DNA of 64,000 nt from CAYTPI01 sp964439625 (GCA_964439625.1 CAYTPI010000010.1:92640-156639), one strand, 5' to 3'; shown: positions 8,533-18,152, counted from the first letter of the stretch. Notes: generated by a model not told the origin, from the sequence alone. Translations and numbers: made by a program.

Positions 8533-10233
8533 ATGCCTGAATTTAACCCATCTCCAAACGACGAACTCACAATCAATGGCGAAACCTATAAGGTGATGCC
8601 GCATCCGGCAGTACCTGTATTCGCTTTTGGGCAAGAGGGCCGCAAAGCCTTTGTTTTTCAAGTGGCCCACACCCAATTCCCAGAGAAGAAGTTTGCGCTC
8701 AAGAAGTTTAAGCTGGCCTTCCGAGTACCAGAATTGGTTGGCGTTAATGATTCGCTGGCGCAGTACTCAGCTTGGGAAGGAATGGAAGTTTGCAACCGGC
8801 AGTGCTTTCAGCATGGCAAGCATGATGATGTCCTTGCTCAGTATCCCGATCTTGAATACGCTGTCCTCATGCCATGGATTACCGGGACAACTTGGTACGA
8901 TATCGTCATCGGTGAAACACCACTGACGCTCAACGATTCATTGATGTTTGCGACTGCCGTTGCTAGGGTGCTGGCATCAATCGAAGAGGCAGGGCTAGCC
9001 CATTGCGATATCGCCGCTGCCAACGTGATCGTCAACCCCACGACAGGGCGTGCCCACTTGATTGATGTCGAAGATTTGTACGCACCGGGCTTTGAGCCTC
9101 CTGCCGCACTGCCTGCGGGCACTGACGGCTATGCCCATGTGACCTCAAGTAATGGTCAATGGGAGGCTACGGCTGACCGCTTTGCGGGCGCCGTTATGAT
9201 GGCGGAGATGGTAGCTTGGCACGATCCGAAAATCCGCGAGATGTCGGATGAGGAACACTATTTTCCACAGGCCAAATTACAAGAGGACAGCCGGCACTTT
9301 GACTTGATGTTGGAGGTGCTTGAACAGATCGATATCCGTCTACGAGACCTATTTGAGCAAGTATGGTTTTCGCAAACACTTGACAAATGCCCGCTGCTTA
9401 AAGAATGGTACGATGTGCTACAAGAGGCACACCACACCAGCCAAGTCTCGAAGTTTGTCACCAATTGGGAGCCTATTCTGTTGGGTGGCGCAAAACCTGC
9501 TACACCTGAAGAAACTAAACCTGACGATAATGCAAATAACGGGATAACCATCAGCGCACCGGGCGGTATCCAAACCCCACCCCCCCTATCCGCATCTGCT
9601 GTACCCACAGTATCAACGAGTGGCAGCAATAGCAATGGACATAAAACTTCCTCAACCGCAGCTCCAACCCCGCCTAAGGTGCCGAGTAGTTCACCACAAT
9701 CGCCAGCAAGCCCGCCTCCCCCAACTTCGCCGTCATCGGCTGGGCCGATTAAAGAATGGCGTTCACTAGGGCCAATTTCATCATCAGAAACGGCTTCCAA
9801 TCAGTTTGAGATGCGCCCTATATCAGCGCCAGAGGGCAAGTCTGAGCCAGATGATGAGCAAGACGACTATGACAATTTATATGAGGACAAAGCTTTTCTT
9901 GACTGGGTTGCCGAAGAGGTTGATGCACCAGCAACCCTCGAGGGAGATGACTCAGCACTGTTAAGGCCACTGCTTCAATTAAGCCACATTGATGACAAAA
10001 ACCGACCAACACTCGTTTGGACGGAGTCACCTTTAGCTCAAAACTATCTCCTGCAAGAAGATAGTAATGCAGATTTTAGCCAGGCTAAAACTTTCAAAAT
10101 AGGGGAGAGTAATACACGTTGGTCACCACGTAGAAGGCGGAGTGGGCGCAAGTATTATCGTGTGCGCGCTGAGACCCATGATAGTGCCGGCCCTTGGAGT
10201 GAGCCGCTCTCTTTGAATTTTGGTGACACATAA
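8533..10233 (+). CDS. Protein kinase with Pro/Ser-rich linker and C-terminal FN3-like module
   Basis: A 566-residue protein with a Ser/Thr-kinase-like fold at residues ~15-300: a nucleotide-loop-like segment near 31-42, VAIK-type lysine K57 (FALKKF), catalytic loop HCDIAAANV (D159, N164), metal-binding DVE in place of DFG (D178), and a helix-F aspartate in DRFAGAVMMAEM. A low-complexity Pro/Ser/Thr stretch (~330-420) and an acidic stretch lead to one FN3-like module at the C-terminus (YYRVRAE...GPWSE). The layout recalls the E. coli YegI kinase/YegK phosphatase pair, but no vWA partner is seen. A good ribosome site (AGGAA) precedes ATG 8533. The stop codon abuts the stop of the converging ABC exporter with no base between. 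Confidence 0.85.
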   Translation: MPEFNPSPNDELTINGETYKVMPHPAVPVFAFGQEGRKAFVFQVAHTQFPEKKFALKKFKLAFRVPELVGVNDSLAQYSAWEGMEVCNRQCFQHGKHDDVLAQYPDLEYAVLMPWITGTTWYDIVIGETPLTLNDSLMFATAVARVLASIEEAGLAHCDIAAANVIVNPTTGRAHLIDVEDLYAPGFEPPAALPAGTDGYAHVTSSNGQWEATADRFAGAVMMAEMVAWHDPKIREMSDEEHYFPQAKLQEDSRHFDLMLEVLEQIDIRLRDLFEQVWFSQTLDKCPLLKEWYDVLQEAHHTSQVSKFVTNWEPILLGGAKPATPEETKPDDNANNGITISAPGGIQTPPPLSASAVPTVSTSGSNSNGHKTSSTAAPTPPKVPSSSPQSPASPPPPTSPSSAGPIKEWRSLGPISSSETASNQFEMRPISAPEGKSEPDDEQDDYDNLYEDKAFLDWVAEEVDAPATLEGDDSALLRPLLQLSHIDDKNRPTLVWTESPLAQNYLLQEDSNADFSQAKTFKIGESNTRWSPRRRRSGRKYYRVRAETHDSAGPWSEPLSLNFGDT

Positions 10234-12156
10234 TTAATGGTGCGTATCCGCAGAATGAATGGGCGCTAGCAAACCCTCATCGGAAAACTGCTGCTGATAG
10301 AGGCGATAGTAAGTCCCTTCTGCTGCTATCAGTTTGTCATGTGTGCCCTGCTCAATGATGCGACCCCGGTTAAGCACCACGATCCGATCAGCACGGCGAA
10401 TGGTTGATAATCTATGGGCAATCACCAAGGCCGTATTCCCTTTCACAACCTCATCGATTGCTTGTTGAACCAACCGCTCAGATGCAGTGTCTAGTGCACT
10501 GGTGGCTTCATCAAGAATCAGGATTGGGGGCTTATGGGCGACAGCCCGTGCGATAGATATACGCTGACGCTGCCCACCCGATAAGCGAACCCCGCGTTCT
10601 CCTAGCATCGTGTCGTAGCCATCTGGTAAATCATTGAGGATAAAGGGCTCTGCATTGGCGATACGAGCTGCCTTTTCGATTTCCCCTCGAGTTAGGTCCG
10701 GGCGACCATAAGCGATGTTATTTGCAATCGTATCATCGAGTAGGGTTGCTTCTTGAGAGACCACTCCAAACATCTGCCTATAGGAATGAAGATCGTATTC
10801 TTGAATAGGCACGCCATCAAGCAGGATTTCGCCGGAACTGGGCATATAGAAGCGCAGTAGTAGGTCGGCTATAGTTGACTTCCCTGCGCCACTTTGCCCA
10901 ACAAGGGCAACCATTTCGCCCGCATTTACTTGAAGATCGATGTGGTGCAGAACAGGGTCGTCAAAGTAAGCAAACGAGACACCCTTGAATTCAATTCTCT
11001 GCACAATCCGCCTTGGAGCGTGTGTCGTGCCTGCTTGTTCTGTTGGTAGTGTAATGATGTTGAAAACTTCATCAAGTGCTCCAAGTACACCTGCGACCTG
11101 AACAACTAAACCCGCTAAAACACTTAGTGGGCCAATCAGACTTTGTGCGAAGAACATAAACAGCCCGAAGCCTGTAATTGTCAATTCGTCATTTAGCAAC
11201 AAATAGACGCCAAAGAGCATCACGACGATAATGACCGTTCGGTTTACTGACCAGCGAAGCGGTTTTTCAATATTACGGTATGTCTCCAACAGCACACGCT
11301 GTTGAGCGTAGCCATTATAGCGTTCAAACATTCGATTTTTTTCGATTGACTCAGCGCTGAAAGCCTTGACCTCACGGATAGATGCCAATCGCTCGATGAG
11401 GTAACCACCAATATTCGCATTTTGCTTTTGATTTTCCCGGATGCTGCCTTTAACTCGCTCTGATAGCAAGCGGGTAACGCTGATGTGCAGCACGCCAGCA
11501 ATAGCAGCGACTACCGTCAGGCGGACATCTGTGCTTACCAACAGGATGAAATAAAACAGCGAGGTTGTGCTAGATGCAACACCATCAACCAACAGTTTGA
11601 GTAAGTCACGCGTGGCAATTGCGACGTCGTCGTTGATGCGAGATTTTAACCAGCCTATCTGTTTCGATGTTGCAAATGACAACGGCATCCGCAGGACATG
11701 TGTAAACAAGCCAGTCACAAGATCACGCTGCGTGAAGAACTGTAGATTGACCTGCCATACCCGCAGCAAAAAAGCCAGAAACTGTACAGTTACAGCGATT
11801 ACTAAGTAGAACATGCTGGTAAAGATCATTAACTGAAATGGTTCAGTTAAACCCGTCATACGGGCGAAAACATTCAGCAGATATTGACCAATTTCGCTGA
11901 GGTCGAGGGTGGGCGCTGTCAGCGGGCCCTCAAGATCAAGCGATATCTGACCGCCGCTCAATACGAGATCGAGAAGCGGCGTCAATGTCACTTGAGAAGA
12001 CCCTGTCAATAACCCCACAAAGGTTGCGGCTATCCCAATCAGCAGAATGTCTTTAAGGTATGGTTTATACAGACGGTACAGTTTATCTGTGATAGACAAA
12101 CCACCACGCCATGTACCGTCAAATTCAGGTATGCGCCGCTTCTTCGATAAATTCAA
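10234..12156 (-). CDS. ABC exporter, membrane domain fused to ATPase (MsbA-like)
   Basis: A 640-residue half-transporter. The N-terminal ~340 residues carry six hydrophobic helices of a type IV (ABC_membrane) domain. The C-terminal ~250 residues are the ATPase with Walker A GQSGAGKST, signature LSGGQRQR, Walker B ILILDEATS and switch histidine AHRLST. It should work as a homodimer exporting lipids, peptides or drugs, and the substrate is not evident. The start is TTG at 12156, giving MNLSKKRR, with no earlier in-frame start of quality. The gene is monocistronic and diverges from polX. The tail ends with a His pair and the stop touches the stop of the kinase gene. Confidence 0.9.
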   Translation of the reverse strand: MNLSKKRRIPEFDGTWRGGLSITDKLYRLYKPYLKDILLIGIAATFVGLLTGSSQVTLTPLLDLVLSGGQISLDLEGPLTAPTLDLSEIGQYLLNVFARMTGLTEPFQLMIFTSMFYLVIAVTVQFLAFLLRVWQVNLQFFTQRDLVTGLFTHVLRMPLSFATSKQIGWLKSRINDDVAIATRDLLKLLVDGVASSTTSLFYFILLVSTDVRLTVVAAIAGVLHISVTRLLSERVKGSIRENQKQNANIGGYLIERLASIREVKAFSAESIEKNRMFERYNGYAQQRVLLETYRNIEKPLRWSVNRTVIIVVMLFGVYLLLNDELTITGFGLFMFFAQSLIGPLSVLAGLVVQVAGVLGALDEVFNIITLPTEQAGTTHAPRRIVQRIEFKGVSFAYFDDPVLHHIDLQVNAGEMVALVGQSGAGKSTIADLLLRFYMPSSGEILLDGVPIQEYDLHSYRQMFGVVSQEATLLDDTIANNIAYGRPDLTRGEIEKAARIANAEPFILNDLPDGYDTMLGERGVRLSGGQRQRISIARAVAHKPPILILDEATSALDTASERLVQQAIDEVVKGNTALVIAHRLSTIRRADRIVVLNRGRIIEQGTHDKLIAAEGTYYRLYQQQFSDEGLLAPIHSADTHH

Positions 12157-12299
12157 GCTTAGTTGCCTATTAAGGTTTCATTACATCAGAGGGTAACTTA
12201 TAGCACTGAACTGTAAACTGTTCCACCTCCGAAGCGAAGTCTTGTGTGCCACCACTTGCTATACTCCTGATGACATCCCTCACCTTGAAAGATGTACCG

Positions 12300-14033
12300 A
12301 TGGCTGAAAAAACCAACAAAGAAATCGCTGATCTCTTCTTTACTGTTGCCGACTTACTCCAAATTAAAGGCGAATCAATTCACCGTGTGCTGGCTTACCG
12401 TCGCGCCGCTGAGACCATCTCAGAGCAAACGCAAGATTTACAATCAATCTATGAAGAAGGTAGTTTGACAGATTTGCCAAGCATTGGAAAAACACTAGCA
12501 GAGAAGATCGAAGAACTGCTGACTACGGGCGAGCTCGAATTCTATAATCGGCTCATCATGGAAGTTCCCATCGGCCTTATTGATATCATGAACGTGCCCG
12601 GCGTTGGGCCAAAACGGGCCAAGTTATTCTGGGAAGAGCTTGATATTACAGAGTTAGCTGCCCTCAAGGCTGCGGCTGAGAATGGAGAGCTTCAACAACT
12701 GAGTGGGCTGGGCAAGAAGAGTGAAGCCAAGATACTTGATGGCATCGAGATGCTCGAACGCCGCACAGATCGTGTCCGCATTGGTGATGCTTGGCCTTTG
12801 GCTCAACGCTTGATGGATGGCCTAAAGGATGTTGAAGGCGTCGAAAAAATTGAAATTGGTGGGTCACTGCGGCGACGGCGCGAGACCATCGGTGACATCG
12901 ATCTGCTGGTTGCCAGCGATAATACAGAGCCAATTATGGATGCCTTTGTTGCTCTGGCAGACGTTCAGCAAGTGCTGTTACGCGGCGAGACAAAAACATC
13001 GGTTGAGCTAAAAAATGGACAACAGGCTGACCTGCGCGTTGCGCCAGCAAACCAGTGGGGTACGCTGCTGGTATACTTCACTGGGAGCCAGAACCACAAT
13101 ACAAAGATGCGCGAGATGGCGCGTCAGCAAGGGTTGACGCTCAACGAATATCGTTATAGTCATATTAATAGCGATGGTGATGATATTTTTTGTGCGACCG
13201 AAGAGGAAGTCTATCAGGTGTTAGGCCTGCCATGGATTGCACCAGAGCTACGTGAAGACCGAGGTGAATACGAGGCTGCGGCTGAGGGAACTTTGCCTGA
13301 CTTGGTACGCCTAGAGGATATCAAAGGGGATTTACAACTCCACACCACTTGGAGTGATGGTAAAACCTCTGTGCTGGAAATGGCAAAAGCGGCAATGGCG
13401 CAAGGACGTGAATACATGCTCATAACCGATCATAGTTTTGGGCTGGGTATGGTCAATGGTGTGAAGCCTGAGGAGATCGACAAGCAGCGCGAGGAGATCG
13501 CGGCAGCGAATGCTGAACTGGGTGACGCCTTCCATGTGCTGCATGGTACTGAGTGTGAAATCAAGGCAGATGGCAACCTTGACTTTAACGATGAAGAGCT
13601 TGCCAAGTTCGATGTGGTATTGGCCTCAATGCATACCAGCCTGCGTCAGCCGCGTGAGCAAGTCACAGAACGCATGATCAAAGCGATTCGAAACCCATAC
13701 GTGCGCATCATTGGGCATCCACGTGGGCGTTTAATCCCTGACCGTGAGCCTGCCGACCTCGATATGGACGCCATCTTCAAGGCAGCAGTTGAAGAAAATG
13801 TTGCGATGGAAATTAACGCCAACCCATACCGGCTTGACCTTGATGCTGCGCATGCCCGGCGGGCAGTAGAACTGGGCGTCAAGTTGACGATCAGCACAGA
13901 CGCCCATGAGCCTAGCAACTTTGCCTTGATGCAATATGGAGTCTGGACGGCCCGTCGTGGCTGGGTAACGGCTGCCGATGTTATGAATGCTTTACCCTTA
14001 GCCGACTTTTTGGCATGGGCACAGCCAAAATAG
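12300..14033 (+). CDS. polX: DNA polymerase/3'-5' exonuclease PolX (PolX-PHP)
   Basis: A 577-residue family X DNA polymerase, the normal bacterial length, acting in base excision and gap-filling repair. Helix-hairpin-helix motifs are visible at LPSIGKTLAEKI, VPGVGPKRAKLF and LSGLGKKSEAKI. The palm active site is GGSLRRRRETIGDIDLLV with the catalytic aspartate pair. The C-terminal PHP domain starts near residue 340 with LQLHTTWSDGKT and continues with ITDHSFGLG, HGTECE and the later histidines, the metal-binding exonuclease/AP-site centre. The frame is open from GTG 12246, but ATG 12300 gives the standard MAEKTNKEIA start. Confidence 0.93.
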   Translation: MAEKTNKEIADLFFTVADLLQIKGESIHRVLAYRRAAETISEQTQDLQSIYEEGSLTDLPSIGKTLAEKIEELLTTGELEFYNRLIMEVPIGLIDIMNVPGVGPKRAKLFWEELDITELAALKAAAENGELQQLSGLGKKSEAKILDGIEMLERRTDRVRIGDAWPLAQRLMDGLKDVEGVEKIEIGGSLRRRRETIGDIDLLVASDNTEPIMDAFVALADVQQVLLRGETKTSVELKNGQQADLRVAPANQWGTLLVYFTGSQNHNTKMREMARQQGLTLNEYRYSHINSDGDDIFCATEEEVYQVLGLPWIAPELREDRGEYEAAAEGTLPDLVRLEDIKGDLQLHTTWSDGKTSVLEMAKAAMAQGREYMLITDHSFGLGMVNGVKPEEIDKQREEIAAANAELGDAFHVLHGTECEIKADGNLDFNDEELAKFDVVLASMHTSLRQPREQVTERMIKAIRNPYVRIIGHPRGRLIPDREPADLDMDAIFKAAVEENVAMEINANPYRLDLDAAHARRAVELGVKLTISTDAHEPSNFALMQYGVWTARRGWVTAADVMNALPLADFLAWAQPK

Positions 14034-14035
14034 CG

Positions 14036-14998
14036 TTATGTAATTATATTTTCCGAGAGGCAGTTAAACGTATCTGGTAGGGTAACTACCTCTGGAGTCT
14101 CAATGAGGTCTTCTGTTGAGATCACCTTGGCTAACTGCGGAAATTCCTCCGCAAGATAAATCAGAAAGGCTTTGGCTACCGGGGAAAGTGCTGACCTGTT
14201 TGCCCAAATTGCCGAGAGATAGCGTTTCGGCACCACATCACTGACCGTTAGACTGTGTAGCTGCCCGGTGGCAAGTTCCGGTGCAATGGTACAGGCTGGT
14301 ACCATCGCAATCCCCATTCCGTTACTCACTGCTTTTTTGATCGCTTCAAGACTGTTGAACGAGGCGACCACGTCAAGATCAACAGTCAGCCAAGGGAGTT
14401 CATTACGACCATCGATAATGAACGGCTGCGCTGCTAGTTCTTCGATTGCTACTGTCTCACGTTCTACCCATTGATGTCTGGGGTGTACAATCACACGGAG
14501 TGTCACATCTTGGAGATAGACTGAAGCAACCCTGGCACCGGCCGGTGTTTCACTATCGATGAAGCCAAGGTCAAGCTCGCCCGCTTTTACTTGTCGCTTG
14601 ATCGCTAGACCATCAGTCGTGTGCAGTTTCACCCGAAGATTCTGGTAGCGTTGGTGAAACTCTCCCAGCCAGCCTGGCATGACGTAAATACCGATTTCTT
14701 CAGTTGCACCGATGTGTAACTCTGTTTTCGTCAACTGCCCCACTTGCGTTACGGCTGTTTCAGCTTCGTCTAGCATCTTAAAGATGCAATGAGTGTAGTC
14801 CAACAAAACTTGGCCAGCAGTCGTCAGGGTAACTCCGCGCCGCCCACGCTCAAACAGTGTCGCTCCGAGTGTCGCTTCTAAATCTTTAATATGCTGGCTT
14901 ACACCCGGCTGTTGAAGCTGCATACGTTCCGCTGCGGCTGTCAGGCTACCCTCCTGAGCTGCCGTCTGAAAAATTTTGAGCTTGTAGAGATCGATCAT
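14036..14998 (-). CDS. LysR-family transcriptional regulator of the sulfur operon
   Basis: About 320 residues. The N-terminal winged helix-turn-helix (LKIFQTAAQEGSLTAAAERM, then QQPGVSQHIKDLE) is followed by a periplasmic-binding-protein-like co-inducer domain. It resembles the CysB/CbbR branch. It is transcribed divergently from the rhodanese operon, with a 119-base intergenic region, the classic arrangement for a LysR regulator and its target. ATG 14998 (MIDLYKL) is preferred over the in-frame ATG at 15016. The gene ends two bases beyond the stop of polX, which converges on it. Confidence 0.85.
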   Translation of the reverse strand: MIDLYKLKIFQTAAQEGSLTAAAERMQLQQPGVSQHIKDLEATLGATLFERGRRGVTLTTAGQVLLDYTHCIFKMLDEAETAVTQVGQLTKTELHIGATEEIGIYVMPGWLGEFHQRYQNLRVKLHTTDGLAIKRQVKAGELDLGFIDSETPAGARVASVYLQDVTLRVIVHPRHQWVERETVAIEELAAQPFIIDGRNELPWLTVDLDVVASFNSLEAIKKAVSNGMGIAMVPACTIAPELATGQLHSLTVSDVVPKRYLSAIWANRSALSPVAKAFLIYLAEEFPQLAKVISTEDLIETPEVVTLPDTFNCLSENIIT

Positions 14999-15027
14999 TG
15001 TATATGCGCCTGCCATAAGTCGGTAAT

Positions 15028-15054
15028 TATGGCTAGTATACGCAATTGACCATA
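15028..15054. promoter_or_regulatory. Candidate LysR operator
   Basis: An inverted repeat, TATGG and CCATA spaced by 17 bases, lies between the LysR gene and the rhodanese operon, where an autoregulatory LysR site would be expected. The repeat is short, so this is only suggestive. Confidence 0.35.
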
Positions 15055-15117
15055 GTTCTCCTATTACTGTTTCGTTAATCTCTTAAAAACAGCAATTTAG
15101 TTTTGAGGGGAAACACC

Positions 15118-15567
15118 ATGAGCAGAAACGCTAATCGTAGAAACAAGAGCCGCAAGCAAGAGCATGTGCGTATTCCGATATTGTGGGTGGCAGTTGGCAT
15201 ATTTGCTGTCGGATTCGCCATCTTTACTTTTGTGATTCGCCCAGCCACTAGCGGCGGAGCAATCAGTAACATCGGCCCGAACGACTACGTAAGCCAGTTC
15301 GGTGAGGATGCTGCCCACATCCTCGTTGATGTCCGTACACCGACAGAATTTGAATCGGGCCATATTCCGGGTGCAATCAATATCCCGGTTGACTCACTCG
15401 CTAACGAACTAGACCAGCTTCCCGCTGATCAGGATATCGTTGTGTACTGCCAAAGTGGCAACCGCAGTGTCCGTGCCTCGCGCATCCTCAGCGATGCGGG
15501 TTACGGCAGCATTTTTGACCTTGGCGGCATCATTCAGTGGCGTGCTGCAGGTCTCCCTGTTCAATAA
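15118..15567 (+). CDS. Membrane-anchored rhodanese-domain sulfurtransferase
   Basis: 149 residues: a basic N-terminus, one transmembrane helix (residues ~20-40, ILWVAVGIFAVGFAIF), then a single rhodanese domain with active-site C111 in YCQSGNRS. The domain probably faces outward (positive-inside rule). Rhodaneses carry persulfide sulfur on this cysteine. Start ATG 15118 follows GAGGGG by seven bases. First gene of a four-gene operon. Confidence 0.88.
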   Translation: MSRNANRRNKSRKQEHVRIPILWVAVGIFAVGFAIFTFVIRPATSGGAISNIGPNDYVSQFGEDAAHILVDVRTPTEFESGHIPGAINIPVDSLANELDQLPADQDIVVYCQSGNRSVRASRILSDAGYGSIFDLGGIIQWRAAGLPVQ

Positions 15568-15588
15568 CAATTACTTAAGGAGCACATC

Positions 15589-15939
15589 ATGAAAGCACTC
15601 AAGCAAATTTTCGGTTCATCAAACGCAGGTAGTTACGAAAACCTAACCATTGACGCTTATCGCAGCGACTTCGAGCGCAGACAGCATACCATAGTAGACG
15701 TTCGCTCACCGGGTGAATATAAAATGGGGCATCTCCCCGGTACTGTGAACATTCCGCTCAACCAGCTTCAACAACGCATCGAGGATATTCCAGCAGGCAA
15801 ACCAGTTGTCGTTGTGTGTGCGTCCGGAAATCGCAGCCGCTCTGGCGCTAATATTCTTGCCAAGGCAGGCCGTGAAGAAGTTTATAATCTAATGGGTGGT
15901 ACAAAAGCGTGGGCACAGTTAGGTTACCCGCTCAAATAG
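15589..15939 (+). CDS. Cytosolic single-domain rhodanese
   Basis: 116 residues, one rhodanese domain with active-site C77 in VCASGNRS and the CH2-type motif GHLPGTVNIP. No signal peptide. Preceded by an AAGGAG ribosome site and 21 bases after the first rhodanese gene. It would pass sulfane sulfur within the cytosol in the same pathway as its neighbours. Confidence 0.9.
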   Translation: MKALKQIFGSSNAGSYENLTIDAYRSDFERRQHTIVDVRSPGEYKMGHLPGTVNIPLNQLQQRIEDIPAGKPVVVVCASGNRSRSGANILAKAGREEVYNLMGGTKAWAQLGYPLK

Positions 15940-15960
15940 CCCTTTGTTAAGGAGCAAACA

Positions 15961-17361
15961 ATGATACTTAGAACCTTTTACGATCAAGCACTGGCACAAG
16001 CATCTTATCTAGTGGGATGTGGGGCAACAGGCGAGGCGTTGATCATCGACCCGGCTCGGTATATCGAACCATACTTACAATCGGCCGAAGAGCGCGAGTT
16101 AAAAATCGCACACATTGCCGAAACACACATCCATGCCGATTTTGTCAGTGGGACTCGTGAGCTTGCTGCCGCCACTGGCGCAACCAAGTATCTGAGTGAT
16201 GAAGGCGAGGCGATGTGGAAATACGCATTCGTTGATGACAACACCGTACTCCTCAAAGATAACGACGCGTTTATGGTTGGGAATGTTAAGGTGAGAGCTA
16301 TTCATACGCCGGGGCATACACCCGAACACCTGATCTTCGAAATCACGGATACAGCCAACAGCAACGTACCGTTGGGTTACTTCACAGGTGACTTTCTATT
16401 TGTCGGCAGCATAGGTCGCCCTGACCTGTTGGAAGAAGCGGCAGGCATCATGGGGACACGTGAAGTTGGTGCAAAACAACAGTTCGAAAACATTCAACAC
16501 TTTAAGGGGCTGTCCGATCATCTTCAAATTTGGCCCGGTCATGGGGCAGGTAGTGCCTGTGGCAAGTCCCTTGGTGAACTGCCATCGACAACGCTCGGCT
16601 ACGAAAAACTGACAAACGAAGCCTTTCACATTGATGAGGAAACAGACTTCGTCGATTGGCTGTTGGCTGAGCAACCAGAAGCACCCACCTACTTTGCTGA
16701 GATGAAGCGCATCAACAAGGTTGGCCCAGCACTACTCAAAGATGTGGGAACCGTCACAGATGTATCAGTTGATCTTAAGCAAGTTATTGACGAAGGCGCA
16801 TTGGTCATAGATGCTCGCTCAGCAAAAGCCTTTGGCGCTGGGCACATTCCGGGTAGTATGAGCGTTCCAGCGGAGCACAAGACCTTTAGCACCTATGCTG
16901 GCTGGTTCATTGACTATGATAAGCCAGTCTATTTGATCGCACCGGAGGCCGATGCAGCACGGCTTGTGCTCGAACTGCGGGCGATTGGCGTTGATAAGAT
17001 TGCTGGAGTCTATTCATCAGAAATTATCTCAGAAGCCGCGCAGGAAACTTTGCTAGCAGTCGATGCATCTCAGCTTAAAGAACGTATGCAGCAGAACGGC
17101 CTGAAGTTGGTTGATGTTCGCAACCTCACAGAATATGAGGAAAAACACATCGAACAGGCACTCCACATCCCACTGGGTTATTTACCACGTCAGGTTGATG
17201 AAATCCCACGTGACGACGCACTGGTCATACATTGTGCGAGTGGCGTTCGGGCGCAAATTGCAGCAAGCTGGCTCCAGAAGCAGGGTTTCTCTGATGTGGC
17301 GAACTTTGACGGGGCTTTCGAGGAACTTGAAACCATCGGTTTAGCGGTTCATCGAAACTAG
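15961..17361 (+). CDS. MBL-fold persulfide dioxygenase-like protein fused to two rhodanese domains
   Basis: 466 residues. Residues 1-240 are a metallo-beta-lactamase fold with the metal motif THIHADFVSG (H56, H58, D60), HTPGHTPEH (H115, H119), TGDFLFVGSIGRPDL and PGHGAGSACG, the ETHE1/persulfide dioxygenase pattern. Two rhodanese domains follow. The first (~265-345) lacks the catalytic cysteine (LIAPE at the loop) and is probably structural. The second carries C425 in HCASGVRA. The likely reaction is oxidation of glutathione- or low-molecular-weight-thiol persulfide to sulfite. Twenty-one bases separate it from the upstream rhodanese and six from the exporter. This length and order match known BlaB/CstB-like fusions. 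Confidence 0.9.
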   Translation: MILRTFYDQALAQASYLVGCGATGEALIIDPARYIEPYLQSAEERELKIAHIAETHIHADFVSGTRELAAATGATKYLSDEGEAMWKYAFVDDNTVLLKDNDAFMVGNVKVRAIHTPGHTPEHLIFEITDTANSNVPLGYFTGDFLFVGSIGRPDLLEEAAGIMGTREVGAKQQFENIQHFKGLSDHLQIWPGHGAGSACGKSLGELPSTTLGYEKLTNEAFHIDEETDFVDWLLAEQPEAPTYFAEMKRINKVGPALLKDVGTVTDVSVDLKQVIDEGALVIDARSAKAFGAGHIPGSMSVPAEHKTFSTYAGWFIDYDKPVYLIAPEADAARLVLELRAIGVDKIAGVYSSEIISEAAQETLLAVDASQLKERMQQNGLKLVDVRNLTEYEEKHIEQALHIPLGYLPRQVDEIPRDDALVIHCASGVRAQIAASWLQKQGFSDVANFDGAFEELETIGLAVHRN

Positions 17362-17367
17362 CACATC

Positions 17368-18132
17368 ATGTCTATTTCTCAGTTGTTTATTGGTGGTGGT
17401 GCTGGGTTAGCCATTGGACTAACCCTCGGCCTGCTTGGTGGTGGCGGCTCTATCCTGACGGTACCAGCCTTAGTGTATCTGGCTGGGCAAACGCCACAAG
17501 CGGCGGTTGCTGCCTCTTTAGTGATCGTCGGAGCGAACAGCACGATGGGTGCTTTCTTCCATCGTACACAGGGGACGCTTAACTGGAAAATCGCACTCAT
17601 CTTTGGCAGTTCAGGTATGTTGACGTCTTATGTAGCTGCTGGGTTATCACAGTATTTCTCTGCCACTGCTCTCCTTGTGGTCTTTGCCTGCCTAATGTTG
17701 GTCGTTGGCATTTACATGCTCGTTCGTCAGCCGCCGCAGGCAAAGGATGCAGGCAAACCAACTAATTGGTTCATTGTGGTTGGTAGCGGCACACTAGTTG
17801 GCGTATTGACCGGCTTGTTGGGTGTGGGCGGTGGCTTCTTGATCGTCCCTGCTCTAGTCATGTTAGTTGGTTTACCCATGCAGCAGGCTATCGGCACATC
17901 ATTAGTGATCATTGCGATGAACAGTCTCGCCAGCTTGTTAGGACATCTGGGTCATACCTCCCTTGATCTGTCAATTGTCGGCATCTTTCTGATTGGCGGG
18001 CTCGCCGGGACGCTACTCGGTTCTCGCTTAAGTAAGCGCATCAATGCTAAGGTGCTGCGCCGTGCTTTCGCCATCTTCGTGATTGTTCTGGGAATCTTCT
18101 TATTGGTCGATAACCTCACGACCCTCATCTAG
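17368..18132 (+). CDS. TauE/SafE-family sulfite/sulfur-compound exporter
   Basis: 254 residues with about eight hydrophobic helices in two repeats, each opening with the family's Gly-rich motif (GLLGGGGSILTVPALV near residue 25 and GLLGVGGGFLIVPALV near 150). The family exports sulfite, sulfoacetate and related anions. Placed last in the rhodanese-MBL operon, it would remove the sulfite made by the persulfide dioxygenase. The start overlaps no gene and lies six bases after the previous stop. Confidence 0.88.
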   Translation: MSISQLFIGGGAGLAIGLTLGLLGGGGSILTVPALVYLAGQTPQAAVAASLVIVGANSTMGAFFHRTQGTLNWKIALIFGSSGMLTSYVAAGLSQYFSATALLVVFACLMLVVGIYMLVRQPPQAKDAGKPTNWFIVVGSGTLVGVLTGLLGVGGGFLIVPALVMLVGLPMQQAIGTSLVIIAMNSLASLLGHLGHTSLDLSIVGIFLIGGLAGTLLGSRLSKRINAKVLRRAFAIFVIVLGIFLLVDNLTTLI

Positions 18133-18152
18133 AAGCGCAGCAAAAAATTCCG

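Noticed and set aside
9560..9760. Proline/serine-rich repeat-like stretch as a possible frameshift or separate gene
   Set aside because: The frame is continuous through it and both flanks belong to one kinase-FN3 protein; it is a linker.
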